Positions 28,157 to 40,565 of a DNA stretch of 64,000 nt are shown here, piece by piece. The stretch is from the NCBI RefSeq assembly GCF_023660105.1, contig NZ_JAMHGA010000013.1, forward strand, positions 1 through 64,000, written 5' to 3'. The notes beneath the pieces were generated by a model, which worked only from the letters and a program-made list of their open reading frames with translations, did no database searches and was not told where the DNA came from. Made by a program: the position numbers and the translations under genes. Origin of the DNA: Desulfovibrio aminophilus. GTDB taxonomy: Bacteria; Desulfobacterota; Desulfovibrionia; Desulfovibrionales; Desulfovibrionaceae. Position 1 is the stretch's first letter. Every line of letters begins with the position of its first letter.

Positions 28157-30613
28157 ATGGAATATGCTCCTGATGGCTCAACGGCATCTTCTCCATGCCC
28201 GGCGTCGGGCCAACGCCAGCCAAGGGCGGTAAAGAACACCGCCGCGCATCTTCTCTGGACTGCGGCGGCGGGCCTCGTGCTGCTGGCCGCGTTCGCGGCC
28301 ACGGCCGCCTTCTTCAGTTCCGCCGACGTCTACCATCAGAACTTCTTCTCCATCGACCGGCCACTCGCCCTGGCCTATAACGCCGCCCGCCTGGGCCTGG
28401 CCCTGCTCCTGCTCTGGAGCTGTCTCGGCCTGGGCCTGCTCGTCCTGGACGCAGTATTCCCGATCCCGTCCGGGCCCGGACGGGACGCTCCCCGCGGCCT
28501 GGACCGGATGATCCTGGGTTTCTTCATCGGCGCGGCCCAGCTGGGATTGCTCTGGTACGCCCTGGGATTGTTCAGCCTCCTGAAAAAACCTGTTGCCTTG
28601 GGCATACACGCAGGCGTTCTCCTCCTCACCGCGCCCGTGCTCGGCCGGTTGTTGCGCCGCGCGGCGGACCGCCCCCCAGAAACCCTCGCCAAATGCGGGC
28701 AGATCCTCTCCGGGGGCCCATGGACCCTGGCCGGCGCCCTCTCCCTCTGGGCCATGGTCCTGCTGGCCCTGGGGGCAACCCTGGCCGACTTCGGGTTCAA
28801 CGCCCTTGTGCCGGGCGGCACCCACGACGTCTACTCGCACTACTTCCCCTACATGGTGCAGGTGTTGCAAAACGGCACGACCCTGCCCCGGTCCGGCAGC
28901 GACGCCTGGTATCACTTCTACTACACCAAGAGCCAGGGGCTGTTCTTCGCCGCCGGGCTGCTCTCCGGCCCCCTGGCCCCGCAGATCGTGTCCGGCGTCT
29001 TCCTGGCGATGGCCGGGTTCTGCGTTTATGCCCTGCTGCGTACGCCCCTTCTGCCCCGGCACCTCGCCCTGGCCGGGGTCGTCGCCCTCCATCTGGCCTT
29101 TCTCACCAACGACGAATTCGCCTCGCACCAAAAAAACCACATCGTCATGCTGGGCAACCTGACCTGCCTGCTCTGGCTCTGCACGAGCCTGTGGCGGCGC
29201 GCGCCAGGCTTCGCCCAAGGCTGGAAGGATTGGCGGATGCCCGCGCTGTGCGCCGTGCTGGGCTTCGCCTGCGTCATGAACGCCCCCTCCGCCTTTTCCA
29301 TCGCCCTGCCCTTCGCCGGGGGCCTGACCGGCATGGCCCTGGCCGTCCGCTCCCGCCGCCCGGCGGCATCGAGTTTCGCGGCTCTCGCGGCCGGGCTTGG
29401 CTGCGGCCTGCTGGCGACCTTCGCCATCAATTACGGGCTCACCGGCATGGCCGAGATCAACCCCTTCCGGTTCTTCTGGGAGCACGCCAACCTCGCGCGC
29501 TTCTCCAAATGGGTGAGCCCCTATCTCATGGTGACGCTGGATCAGGGGTCCAACTCCGAAATGGGCACTGTGGCCGCCCTGAGCCTAAAGAGTCTGTTCA
29601 AGGCGCGCTTCTACGCGAACATTTTCAAGTTCAAATACGCGGGTGGGCTCTTCGCGCTCACGCCCATCCTCGCGGGAGCCCTGGCAGGGGCGATCTGCCT
29701 GCGTCCCCGAGACGCTTCCCTGAATGCCGTATTCCGCGGCTTGCGGGAAACAACCACCCCCTGCCTGCTTTTTTCCGCCCTCATCGTGGGCCTGGGCCTG
29801 GTCACCCGTCAGGAGGTGAGCTACGCCCGCTTCACCTGCTTCGCCCTGGTCCCGTTGGTCATCCTGGCCGTGTCGTCCTGGCAGTTCCTGCTCAGCGTTC
29901 CGCTGCTCCACCCCCGGCGCGGGGCGGCCCTGGCCGGAGCCTTCGCCTTGGCCCTGGCCGCCAGTTGCTTCTCCCAGGCGCAGGCCCGCATGGGAGACGA
30001 CGCCCTCACGGCGGCGGGCGACTTTCTCTCCGGCCGCATGAGCATCGGCGGGCAATACCAGCGGCTTTCCGTTCTCTGGCCTGCGGCCACGGAGATCCGT
30101 GAAATCATTCCCAGCGACGCCCGGGTGCGGGTGATGCATATCGGCATGGACACCGAGTCCATGGCTCCGTTCGCCCCGCTGGAGACGGAAATCAGCTTCG
30201 CGTTGCGGGGCCGCTGGCACACGGCCATGTTCGCCCCACCGGAACAGGCCCGGGCCTGCCTGGAAGCCCAGGGACTGCGCTTTTTCATGTTGGACGCGTC
30301 CAAGCCGTTTTTCGATCTGCTGGTTTTTTCCCCACTCTTCCAACCAGCCTCGTTGGAACGCAATTTCACGGTGCTCTGGCGCAAGGGCGACGCCTTTCTG
30401 CTCACCTTCGCCCCCCCCAACAAGACAGGCGTTCCATCGCAGGACATGCGGGAGCTGCTGGCGAGATGGAAGGACCTCCTGGCCTTCAGCCAAAGGAGAA
30501 AACCCCTCCGCGGCCTGTACGAGCGAGTCCGGCTGATATATGAGGCGAACGGGGACTCGCCCACGGCCATCCGCATCCCACCGGACCTGCCGCCCGCCCA
30601 GGGCTGGCAATAG
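28157..30613 (+). CDS. Large polytopic membrane protein of the polysaccharide region
   Basis: This 818-residue protein has about 12-14 hydrophobic helices between residues 30 and 620 and a soluble C-terminal domain of about 190 residues. The layout (loop with GGTHDVYSHYFPYMVQVLQNG after early helices, long periplasmic tail) is like GT-C glycosyltransferases or O-antigen processing proteins, but I cannot name a family. Base use is somewhat less GC-biased than in the neighbours. The ribosome site (ACAGGTC) is weak. It is divergent from the sugar operon and probably acts on the same glycan. Confidence 0.7.
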   Translation: MEYAPDGSTASSPCPASGQRQPRAVKNTAAHLLWTAAAGLVLLAAFAATAAFFSSADVYHQNFFSIDRPLALAYNAARLGLALLLLWSCLGLGLLVLDAVFPIPSGPGRDAPRGLDRMILGFFIGAAQLGLLWYALGLFSLLKKPVALGIHAGVLLLTAPVLGRLLRRAADRPPETLAKCGQILSGGPWTLAGALSLWAMVLLALGATLADFGFNALVPGGTHDVYSHYFPYMVQVLQNGTTLPRSGSDAWYHFYYTKSQGLFFAAGLLSGPLAPQIVSGVFLAMAGFCVYALLRTPLLPRHLALAGVVALHLAFLTNDEFASHQKNHIVMLGNLTCLLWLCTSLWRRAPGFAQGWKDWRMPALCAVLGFACVMNAPSAFSIALPFAGGLTGMALAVRSRRPAASSFAALAAGLGCGLLATFAINYGLTGMAEINPFRFFWEHANLARFSKWVSPYLMVTLDQGSNSEMGTVAALSLKSLFKARFYANIFKFKYAGGLFALTPILAGALAGAICLRPRDASLNAVFRGLRETTTPCLLFSALIVGLGLVTRQEVSYARFTCFALVPLVILAVSSWQFLLSVPLLHPRRGAALAGAFALALAASCFSQAQARMGDDALTAAGDFLSGRMSIGGQYQRLSVLWPAATEIREIIPSDARVRVMHIGMDTESMAPFAPLETEISFALRGRWHTAMFAPPEQARACLEAQGLRFFMLDASKPFFDLLVFSPLFQPASLERNFTVLWRKGDAFLLTFAPPNKTGVPSQDMRELLARWKDLLAFSQRRKPLRGLYERVRLIYEANGDSPTAIRIPPDLPPAQGWQ

Positions 30614-30645
30614 CCGCATCCCCACGACACCAAGGAGACTCAGCC

Positions 30646-31203
30646 ATGTACACCCCCGACGATCCCAAGGGCGGCGCGGCGCAGACCGAGGAAAAATTGA
30701 CGGCTCTCCTGGCCGCGCCCTGCGAGGTGCGCATGCGTCAAGAAAACGGGCGCTATATCCTCTTTCTCGCGGACTTGGGGCTCTCGGCCCAGCATGAGGA
30801 CCTCGCCGCCGCGCACGCCGAGCTCATGAAACTGCGCGAGACCCGGCTGCGCCAATTCGCGCAAGAGGGCGTCTTGCACTGGCTGGCGGAGCCCCGTAGG
30901 CAGGAAACGCCCCCTTCCGGCCTGCTGGCCCAGCTCAAGCCCTTCCTCGTCAAATCCGCGGTGACGGCGCTGCTCATCGTGGGAACGCTGGTCCTCATCG
31001 GCCGTGGATTGGACACGGCGGGCAAACAATTGGAAAAAAACATCCGGGGCGTAGGCTCGTGGTCTCCCGAAAAAATCGAGCAGGAACGCCAACGGGCCCA
31101 GGCCTTCGCTGAAAAGATGGGGCCCGTGGCGCGGGAACTGATGGGCATGTTCAGCAGCGTCCCGGGGAACCAGACCCCGGCCGAGACTCCCGGCAAACAA
31201 TAG
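30646..31203 (+). CDS. Hypothetical single-pass membrane protein
   Basis: This 185-residue protein has a soluble N-terminal part (about 1-95), one membrane helix (SAVTALLIVGTLVLIGRGL, about 104-122) and a charged C-terminal tail with a possible amphipathic helix (about 140-165). ATG 30646 has AAGGAG upstream, and the gene follows the large membrane protein by 32 bases, so they form an operon. No family is recognised. Perhaps it regulates or anchors the polysaccharide machinery. Its third-position GC is lower than in most genes here. Confidence 0.65.
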   Translation: MYTPDDPKGGAAQTEEKLTALLAAPCEVRMRQENGRYILFLADLGLSAQHEDLAAAHAELMKLRETRLRQFAQEGVLHWLAEPRRQETPPSGLLAQLKPFLVKSAVTALLIVGTLVLIGRGLDTAGKQLEKNIRGVGSWSPEKIEQERQRAQAFAEKMGPVARELMGMFSSVPGNQTPAETPGKQ

Positions 31204-31281
31204 CCACGCCGCGCCCGACTCAGGCGTGCCGCCCGTGGACGCGCGGGCTGGGAGCCTGTATGCAGGCTTCACGGAGGGCAC

Positions 31282-32433
31282 ATGCGCGCCGCGGACGCGA
31301 GCCTGATCACCTGCACCTTCAACGACGGGCATTTCGTGAACGGCCTGCTGGCCGGGCTGGCGGAATGGAGCCTCCCGCCCCGGGAGGTGGTTGTGCTCGA
31401 CGACGGCTCGGACCGGCCCTACGCGCCCCCGGCCTGTCCCGCGCCGGTGCGCCTCCTGCGTCACGAAACCAACCGGGGCATCCCGACGGCCAAGCACGCG
31501 GCCATCTCGGCCGGAACCTCCCCCCTGCTCCTGTTCATGGACTGCGACACCCGCGTGGAGCCCGGCTGGCTGGAGGCCTGCCTGCCCCACGCCGCGCGGC
31601 CCGAGGTGGGCATGGTCTCCGGGCCGGTGGGCTACGTCTCGGGCGAGGACCTCGTGTCCCGCTTCCAGCGCTGCTTCGGGGACAACCACAACCAGGACCG
31701 CTCCGGGGCCGTGGAGTTCATCCCGGGCAACGCCTTCCTCCTGCGCCGCGAGACCTGGGAGGCCTGCGGCGGCCTGGCCGACTTCCGGGGCGAGGTCTGC
31801 GAGGACCACTTCCTCTGCGCCAAGCTGCGGCGGGCGGGCCTGCTGCTCTGGGTGGAGGAGCGGGCCCGGGCGCGCCAGATCCGGCGCATCAACCGCGCGG
31901 CCATGCTCAAGCGCTACTGGAAGTGGTGCCACACCGCGCTCAAGGAGCAGGCCCTGACCGTGGACGACCCGGTGGCCTATGTCTTCTCGGCCCTGGCCAT
32001 GCCCCACGCCCAGCGCGTGGAGACGGCCATCGCCCGGGAGGAGCCGCTGTTCCTCTACCTGGAGGCCGCCTACCTGAGCTTCGCGGTCCTGGACCTCCTG
32101 GACCACCTCGCGGCCCGGGACCGAGTCCATCCGGGCCTGAAGGCCGCCTGGTGGGCGCGGCTGGACCGCCTCTTCGGCCGCCTGCCGGTGTTGCGCGCCG
32201 TGCTGCGCGCGGACCTGGCCCGCCTGGGCCAGACCCCTCCCCCGGCCGCCGGGGCCCCGCCGGGCGATCCCTGGGAGCCCTGCTTCGCGGGCCTGGACGC
32301 CCTGGCCGGAAGCGGGGTCTACGAATGGCTGAACCGCGCGGGCGTCCCGGCCATGCTGGAGGAGGAGAAGGCCCTCTCCTACGATTTCTCCTTCTACGAG
32401 AACGTGTCCCTGGATTCCGGCCCCAAGGCCTAG
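31282..32433 (+). CDS. Family 2 glycosyltransferase
   Basis: This 383-residue GT-A enzyme begins ASLITCTFNDGHFVNGLLAG, with VVVLDDGSD for nucleotide binding and LLFMDCDTRVEPGWL as the DXD metal site (about 87-101). EFIPGNAFLLRRETWEACGG and CEDHFLCAKLRRAG match the acceptor-side motif, including the ED catalytic pair. The C-terminal about 130 residues are helical and of unknown role. A GGAGG site precedes ATG 31282. It belongs to the polysaccharide region and is followed by a signalling cluster. Confidence 0.85.
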   Translation: MRAADASLITCTFNDGHFVNGLLAGLAEWSLPPREVVVLDDGSDRPYAPPACPAPVRLLRHETNRGIPTAKHAAISAGTSPLLLFMDCDTRVEPGWLEACLPHAARPEVGMVSGPVGYVSGEDLVSRFQRCFGDNHNQDRSGAVEFIPGNAFLLRRETWEACGGLADFRGEVCEDHFLCAKLRRAGLLLWVEERARARQIRRINRAAMLKRYWKWCHTALKEQALTVDDPVAYVFSALAMPHAQRVETAIAREEPLFLYLEAAYLSFAVLDLLDHLAARDRVHPGLKAAWWARLDRLFGRLPVLRAVLRADLARLGQTPPPAAGAPPGDPWEPCFAGLDALAGSGVYEWLNRAGVPAMLEEEKALSYDFSFYENVSLDSGPKA

Positions 32434-32448
32434 CCCGCCCCCCCCTCG

Positions 32449-32463
32449 CGCCCCTTCGGGGCG
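32449..32463. repeat. TTC-loop hairpin, degenerate repeat half
   Basis: CGCCCC and GGGGCG pair around a TTC loop 16 bases after the glycosyltransferase stop and are followed by GAAGGCAAGAGGGG, which recalls the core of the intergenic repeat family. No T run follows. Confidence 0.35.
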
Positions 32464-32587
32464 AAGGCAAGAGGGGCGTATCCTCCTTCCCCATTGAGCA
32501 CCAGCCCGCTTCTCGTGTATGGTGCCATAAGGGGGGAATACGCGGCGGAATCGGCCCGAGGGATCCGGGACCATCGCGGACACGAAC

Positions 32588-33738
32588 ATGCGAACCACAC
32601 GCGACGACCCACACCGACACGCCCGGGGGCTTCTCCTGGGCCTGGCCTCGGCCCTGCTCGGCCTGTTCCTGGCGGCCTGCTCCGACTCGCCCATTGTCGT
32701 TGGCTTCTCGGGCCAGCTCACCGGGCCGCGCTCGGACCTCGGCGTGCAGGGCCGCAATGGGGCCCTGCTGGCCGTGGAGCGGATCAACGCGGACGGCGGC
32801 GTGCGCGGGCGGCCCCTGCTCCTGGTGGCTGTGGACGACGGCGACGAGCCGGACGCGGCCGTGCGCGCGGACATCGGTCTGCTGGAACGCGGCGCGGTGG
32901 CCATCATCGGCCACATGACCACCTCCCAGACCCTGGCCGCCCTGCCCGCGGTGCGGGCGCGCGGCGGCATCCTCATCTCGCCCACCACCTCCACGCCCGA
33001 GCTGGACGGCCTGGACGACGCCTTCTTCCGGGTCATGCCCTCCAACGCGGTCTGGGCCCGGGCCCTGGCGGCCCACGCCCGCCATTCCGGCCTGGAGACG
33101 GTGGCCGTGCTCGGCGACTCGGACAACGCGGGCTACACCGACACCTTCGACAACGTGTTCATGGAGACCTTCCAGGCCCTCGGCGGCCGCGTGGTCCTGC
33201 AACAAGGCTTCTCCTCCAAGGCGGGCCCGCCCTGGGAGCGCATCCTGGACGACCTGGCCCGGACCCGGCCCGGGGGCGTGCTCATCTCGGCCTCGGCCCG
33301 CGACGTGGCGGCCCTGGCCCAGCGCCTGCGCCGCGCGCTCCCCGGCATGCGCATCCTCTGCTCCCCCTGGGCCGCCACCCGGGAGCTCATCCAGACCGGC
33401 GGCCACGCCGTGGAGGGCGTGGAGACCTCCTTCGCCTTCAACGAGGACAACGACGCCCCCTCCTTCCAGCGCTTCCAGGCGGAATACGCCGCGCGCTTCG
33501 GCTTCAAGCCCAATTTCGCCGCGGCCTACGCCTACGAGGCCGTGAGCGTGCTGGCCTCGGCCCTGGAGCGCACGGGCGGCCGCGCCGAGGGCCTGCGCGC
33601 GGCCCTGGCCGCCGACGTGGAGCACGCGGGCGTCATCGGCCCCTTCCGCATGGACCCGGACGGCGACGTGCGGCGGCCGACCTTCATCGTCGCGGTGCAA
33701 AACGGCCGACTCGTCACCCTGGGCAGGGAGGCCGCGCC

Positions 33739-33742
<4 letters not shown>
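32588..33742 (+). CDS. Periplasmic binding lipoprotein (Leu/Ile/Val-type, Peripla_BP_6)
   Basis: This 384-residue protein has a lipoprotein signal ending LGLFLAAC (lipidated Cys31) and then a type I periplasmic binding fold: VVGFSGQLTGPRSDLGVQG, GRPLLLVAVDD, AIIGHMTTSQTLA and TVAVLGDSDNAGYTDTF. Such proteins usually feed branched-chain amino-acid ABC transporters, but no transporter genes are nearby. Instead its stop overlaps the GTG of a hybrid kinase by four bases, so it probably serves as the ligand sensor for that kinase. Ligand unknown. Confidence 0.87.
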
Positions 33743-37038
<3,296 letters not shown>

Positions 37039-37068
<30 letters not shown>

Positions 37069-37150
37069 AGGGACAGCGCCTTTCCCGTCGGATTCCAGGG
37101 ACCACGGAGGAACAGCGTCTTTTGGCCTTTCCATGACGGGGCGAAGCCCC
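37039..37150. repeat. Intergenic palindromic repeat, copy A
   Basis: This 112-base element has hairpin CCCCC-TTC-GGGGG (37039-37051), arm CATGGAAAGCC (37054-37064), two internal copies of a GAGGRACAGCGYCTTT core, arm GGCCTTTCCATG (37124-37135) and hairpin GGGGC-GAA-GCCCC (37138-37150). The kinase stop codon lies in the first arm. It is nearly identical to copy B. Confidence 0.85.
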
Positions 37151-37217
37151 CCCCCCGGGCGGCAGGAAATCATTGCCAGGCCCCGGCGCGGCGATTAGGT
37201 TCCCGCCGGGGGGATTC

Positions 37218-38366
37218 ATGGAGCTCATCGATTCGTTCAGTGAAAGCAGGGCCTACCGTCATTTCCGCCATGTGGCCGTGGTCACGGCCAACAAGATCCA
37301 CGCCAAGCGCGACGCCCAGCAGATGAAGTGCTTCGCCCCGGAACGGGTGACGTTTTTCGAGAACGCGGGCGAGGCGGTCCGTTCCCTGGCGCGCGACCGC
37401 GCGGACCTGATCCTCCTGGACTCCACCCTGGCCGACATGGACGGCCTGGACTTCCTGCGCCTGCTGCGCGGCGACAGAAGCCTCAAGGGCCTGCCCGCGA
37501 TCATGATCACCCTGGAGAACAGCCGCGACTACATCCTGGACGCCATCAGCGCGGGTTGCGCCGGCTACATCCTGCGGCCGTATTCCCTGAAGACCCTGGA
37601 GCAGTATCTCCTGGCCGCCCGGCACCTGGAGAGCTACCTGGAGATCGAGGACGAGCAGCTGCGCGACGCCCGCGAGGCCCTCGCCGCGGGCGACCCGGAC
37701 GAGGCCATCGAGGCCTTCGAGGAGATCGTGGGCGTCCGCGACGATGCCCAGCACTACTACGACCTGGGCTGCGGCTACCTGCTGGAGAACAAGTTCGGCA
37801 AGGCCATCCTCTCGTTCAAGAAGGCCGTGAAGCTCAACGAGCTCTTCGCCGAGGCCTACAAGGGCCTGGCCGAGGCCTTCAAGGCCAAGGGCGACAGTTC
37901 AAGATACCTGGAGTTCATGGAGCGCGCCGCCCAGACCTTCGCCGAGACGGACCGGCTGGAGGAGGCCAAGCAGACCTTCATCGAGGTGCTCAAGCACGAC
38001 AAGGACGTGCCCAACCCCTTCAACACCCTGGGCATCAAACTCCGCAAGCAGGGCGACTTCGAGGGCGCGCTGCACGCCTACATGAAGGCCGTGACGCTCA
38101 CCCCGGACGACGAGAACGTCTACTTCAACATCGCCAAGGCCTACCACCTCACCGCCCGTTTCGACGAGGCCGGGGAGTACGCGAAAAAGGCCCTGGCCAT
38201 CAATCCCCACTTCGGCGAGGCCCGCGCCCTGCACAAGCGCATCTTCGGGACCGAGTTCGCGGCCCCGGCCGGAACCGCCGTCCTGCTCCCCCCGTCCGGC
38301 GACAACCGCCCCGCCGCCATGGACTCCGACTCCCCCGGCTTCGCCGCCCCCTTCGGGGGTTCATAG
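37218..38366 (+). CDS. Degenerate receiver domain with TPR repeats
   Basis: This 382-residue protein has an N-terminal receiver-like domain (about 15-132) and at least four tetratricopeptide repeats (about 140-350). The receiver keeps the phospho-acceptor position (Asp68 in LILLDST) and a Thr98, but the acidic pair near the N terminus is absent (VAVVTANKI) and the conserved Lys is Arg120 (ILRPYS), so phosphorylation is doubtful. TPRs suggest a scaffold role. I start at ATG 37218, after a G-rich ribosome site and the repeat. The end (FGGS) and the stop lie in repeat copy B. Confidence 0.85.
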   Translation: MELIDSFSESRAYRHFRHVAVVTANKIHAKRDAQQMKCFAPERVTFFENAGEAVRSLARDRADLILLDSTLADMDGLDFLRLLRGDRSLKGLPAIMITLENSRDYILDAISAGCAGYILRPYSLKTLEQYLLAARHLESYLEIEDEQLRDAREALAAGDPDEAIEAFEEIVGVRDDAQHYYDLGCGYLLENKFGKAILSFKKAVKLNELFAEAYKGLAEAFKAKGDSSRYLEFMERAAQTFAETDRLEEAKQTFIEVLKHDKDVPNPFNTLGIKLRKQGDFEGALHAYMKAVTLTPDDENVYFNIAKAYHLTARFDEAGEYAKKALAINPHFGEARALHKRIFGTEFAAPAGTAVLLPPSGDNRPAAMDSDSPGFAAPFGGS

Positions 38367-38458
38367 AAAGCCATAGAGGGACAGCGCCTTTCCCGTCGGA
38401 TTCTAGAGACCACGGAGGAACAGCGTCTTTTGGCCTTTCTATGACGGGGCGAAGCCCC
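38347..38458. repeat. Intergenic palindromic repeat, copy B
   Basis: This element has the same length and plan as copy A. The arms read CATAGAAAGCC (38362-38372) and GGCCTTTCTATG (38432-38443): relative to copy A a G-C pair has become A-T on both sides, a compensatory change. It contains the stop of the receiver-TPR gene on the plus strand and the stop of the DUF188 gene on the minus strand. Confidence 0.85.
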
Positions 38459-38918
38459 GCCCGAGGAGCTGGTCCAGGTGGTTGGCGAAGGTGTTGCGGT
38501 CGCGGGCCGAGAGCGGCGCGGGTCCGCCGGTGTTCACCCCGCTCTCGCGCAGTTCGTAGAGCAGGTCGCGCACGGCCAGGCGGCCCCGGATGTTCTCCGG
38601 GGTGTAGATTTCGCCCCTGGGGTTGAGGCCCAGCGCGCCCTTGTCCACGATCCGCGCGGCCAGGGGGATGTCGGCGGTGATGACCAGGTCGCCGGGGGCC
38701 ACGCTCTCGGCGATGACGTCGTCCACCACGTCGAAGCCCTTCCGCACCCGCAGGGCGTGCAGGTACTCCGACTCCGGCGGATGCAGGGCCTTGTTGGCCA
38801 CCATGGTGAGATGAATCTTCAGCCGCCGGGCCGCGCGGTAGAGGATCTCCGCGATGGGGCCCGGGCAGGCGTCGGCGTCCACCCAGATGCGCCGGGCGCG
38901 GCCCTCGCCGCCGCTCAT
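38439..38918 (-). CDS. DUF188/UPF0178 (YaiI/YqxD) family protein
   Basis: This 159-residue protein shows the family pattern: IWVDADACPGPIAEILYRAA near the N terminus, VVDDVIAESVAPGDLVITADIPLAARIVDKGA in the middle and a C-terminal FANHLDQLLGRG. The family has a PIN-like fold with conserved aspartates and may be a nuclease; its role is unknown. The last residues (GFAPS) and the stop are encoded by repeat copy B. The start overlaps the end of the YwbE-like gene by four bases. Confidence 0.88.
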   Translation of the reverse strand: MSGGEGRARRIWVDADACPGPIAEILYRAARRLKIHLTMVANKALHPPESEYLHALRVRKGFDVVDDVIAESVAPGDLVITADIPLAARIVDKGALGLNPRGEIYTPENIRGRLAVRDLLYELRESGVNTGGPAPLSARDRNTFANHLDQLLGRGFAPS

Positions 38919-39136
38919 TCCCGGCCGCCCAGGATTTCCCGCACCCGGCCCACCTCGCCGCTGGTCAGGCGGACCTTGATGCCCCGCGTGTGCACGGCCG
39001 CGCTGGTCAGGATGTCGCGGACCACGCCTTCGGTGGTCTTGCCGCTGCGCTGGTCCTGCTTGCGGACCACGAGCACGCGCAGGCCCGGAACGATGTTCTT
39101 GCGGAGCGTTCCGCTGGAGGAATCCGTCTGGTTCAT
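38915..39136 (-). CDS. YwbE-family small protein (DUF2196)
   Basis: This 73-residue protein carries VPGLRVLVVRKQDQRSGKTTEGVVRDILT and a second half with HTRGIKVRLTSGEVGRV, the whole-length pattern of YwbE-like proteins of unknown function. ATG 39136 was chosen to match the usual family length; an in-frame extension to 39172 would lack a ribosome site. It is coupled to the DUF188 gene. Confidence 0.82.
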   Translation of the reverse strand: MNQTDSSSGTLRKNIVPGLRVLVVRKQDQRSGKTTEGVVRDILTSAAVHTRGIKVRLTSGEVGRVREILGGRE

Positions 39137-39184
39137 GGACCTCGACCTACGAACCAAAAGCCCCGCCGTCAACCGACTTCGCCG

Positions 39185-39282
39185 CCGGCTTCGCCGGTTT
39201 ATAGAAAACCGGGGAGGGGCTACGGCTTAACAGCCGAAGAGGAACAGTGTCTTTCCGGCTTTCTGAAAAGGGTCGAAGACCC
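39185..39282. repeat. Intergenic palindromic repeat, copy C
   Basis: Hairpin CCGGC-TTC-GCCGG (39185-39197), arm TATAGAAAACCGG (39200-39212), core GAGGAACAGTGTCTTT (39239-39254), arm CCGGCTTTCTG and hairpin GGGTC-GAA-GACCC (39270-39282). It is more diverged than A and B, but the TTC and GAA loops are kept. It fills much of the 219-base gap 39137-39355. Confidence 0.7.
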
Positions 39283-39355
39283 CCGGCGGCGGCCGGGGGT
39301 CTTTGACTTGCCGCCCTTGGAGGAATGGCGGCTTCCCATGGGGGGGGAATTTGGA

Positions 39356-40066
39356 TCAGTGCAGGAAGAGGCTGATGAGCGGGGCGGCCAGCACGTTGCA
39401 AAGGCCCGCCAGGATCATGACCAGGCTGGCCACGGCGGCTTCCTCGCCGCCCACCAGCCGGGCCTGGGCCACGCCCGCGCCGTGGGCGCCCATGCCGAAG
39501 AGCGCGCCCCGGGCCAGGCTCGTGCGCAGGGGCAGGAGGTGCAGGAGCGCCTCGCCCAGGGCCGCGCCGAACACGCCCGTGAGCACCACGAACACGGCCG
39601 TGAGGTCGGGGATTCCGCCGATGTCGCCGGACACGGTCATGGCGAAGGGCGTGCTCACCGAGCGCGGCATGAGGCTCAGGCGCACGCTCTCGGACAGGCC
39701 CAGGAGGGAGGCCAGACCCCAGGCGGTGAGCATGGCGATGGCGCTGCCCGCGAGCACGCCCACGGCCAGCACGGGCCAGTGGCGGCGGATGAGCGCGCGC
39801 TGCTCGAAGATGGGCAGGGCGAAGGCCACGGTCACGGGGCCGAGCATGGTCAGCAGCCAGCGGGTGCCCCGGTTGTATTCCTCGTAGCCCTCGTGCAGGG
39901 CCAGGGCCAGGCCCACGATGAGGACCGGGGCCAGGGCCAGCGGCGAGGTCCACCAGCCGGGCCGCAGGCGGTGAACGCGGCGGGCCGCGCAGTAGAGGGC
40001 CACGGTGGCGGCGGACCAGAACAGGCCCGCCGCCAGGGGGGAGTGGATCAGGCTAGCGGCCGTCAT
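39356..40066 (-). CDS. lrgB: LrgB-family membrane protein
   Basis: This 236-residue protein has about seven hydrophobic helices and the LrgB signatures LGPVTVAFALPIFEQRALIRRHW, MPRSVSTPFAM and GMGAHGAGVAQARL. LrgB partners LrgA; in other bacteria the pair affects murein hydrolase export, pyruvate or glycolate movement and cell death. The start overlaps the end of the LrgA gene by 14 bases. Confidence 0.9.
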   Translation of the reverse strand: MTAASLIHSPLAAGLFWSAATVALYCAARRVHRLRPGWWTSPLALAPVLIVGLALALHEGYEEYNRGTRWLLTMLGPVTVAFALPIFEQRALIRRHWPVLAVGVLAGSAIAMLTAWGLASLLGLSESVRLSLMPRSVSTPFAMTVSGDIGGIPDLTAVFVVLTGVFGAALGEALLHLLPLRTSLARGALFGMGAHGAGVAQARLVGGEEAAVASLVMILAGLCNVLAAPLISLFLH

Positions 40067-40457
40067 GGCGGACCAGCCTGCAACAGAGGTCGACGGTCAG
40101 GGCCGTGCCGCCCATGACGAGCAGGGTTCCGGCGAGCACGGCGGCCAGGAGCTTGAGCCCCAGGACGCCCAGGAACTCCCGGTGGTCGAGCACGGCGGGC
40201 ACGGCGGGAATGAAGAAGAGCAGCATCTCGGCCAGGAGCCAGTCGGCTCCCCGCCGAAGGCTGGCGGCGTGCAGGCGTCCTGTGACAAGGAGGAGCAGGA
40301 CCAGGACCAGACCCAGCACGCCGCCTGGGATGGGAAGACGGGCGGCCCGGGCGATGAGTTCGCCCAGGGCCCAGAAACCGGCCAGAAGGCCGATCTGGAG
40401 AAGTCGACTGTGGCGCACGGCCAAACGGAAGGAAAGCAGCAGCTTGCGCAGAAACAT
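40053..40457 (-). CDS. lrgA: LrgA/CidA-family holin-like membrane protein
   Basis: This 134-residue protein has four hydrophobic helices and the family pattern ARLPIPGGVLGLVLVLLLL and FFIPAVPAVLDHREFLG. It is the partner of the LrgB protein encoded downstream. ATG 40457 has GAGGAG seven bases upstream. A divergently transcribed LysR regulator (40566) is the likely controller, as CidR is for cidAB. Confidence 0.88.
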   Translation of the reverse strand: MFLRKLLLSFRLAVRHSRLLQIGLLAGFWALGELIARAARLPIPGGVLGLVLVLLLLVTGRLHAASLRRGADWLLAEMLLFFIPAVPAVLDHREFLGVLGLKLLAAVLAGTLLVMGGTALTVDLCCRLVRHDGR

Positions 40458-40529
40458 CTGGACACTCCTCGGCGCGATCCCCGCGCGACACCTTCCGTCT
40501 AGCCACAGCCCCAGCATATGTAAAATGAA

Positions 40530-40565
40530 TTGACAGCATACGATCCATTCCAATACGGAATGGGC
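40530..40565. promoter_or_regulatory. Promoter and LysR operator between lrgA and the regulator
   Basis: TTGACA (40530-40535) and TACGGA (40554-40559) are 18 bases apart and would start transcription at about the A of ATG 40566. A perfect inverted repeat, CCATTCC-N5-GGAATGG (40545-40563), overlaps the -10 box and ends two bases before that ATG. It is the likely binding site for the LysR protein controlling itself and lrgAB. Confidence 0.5.
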
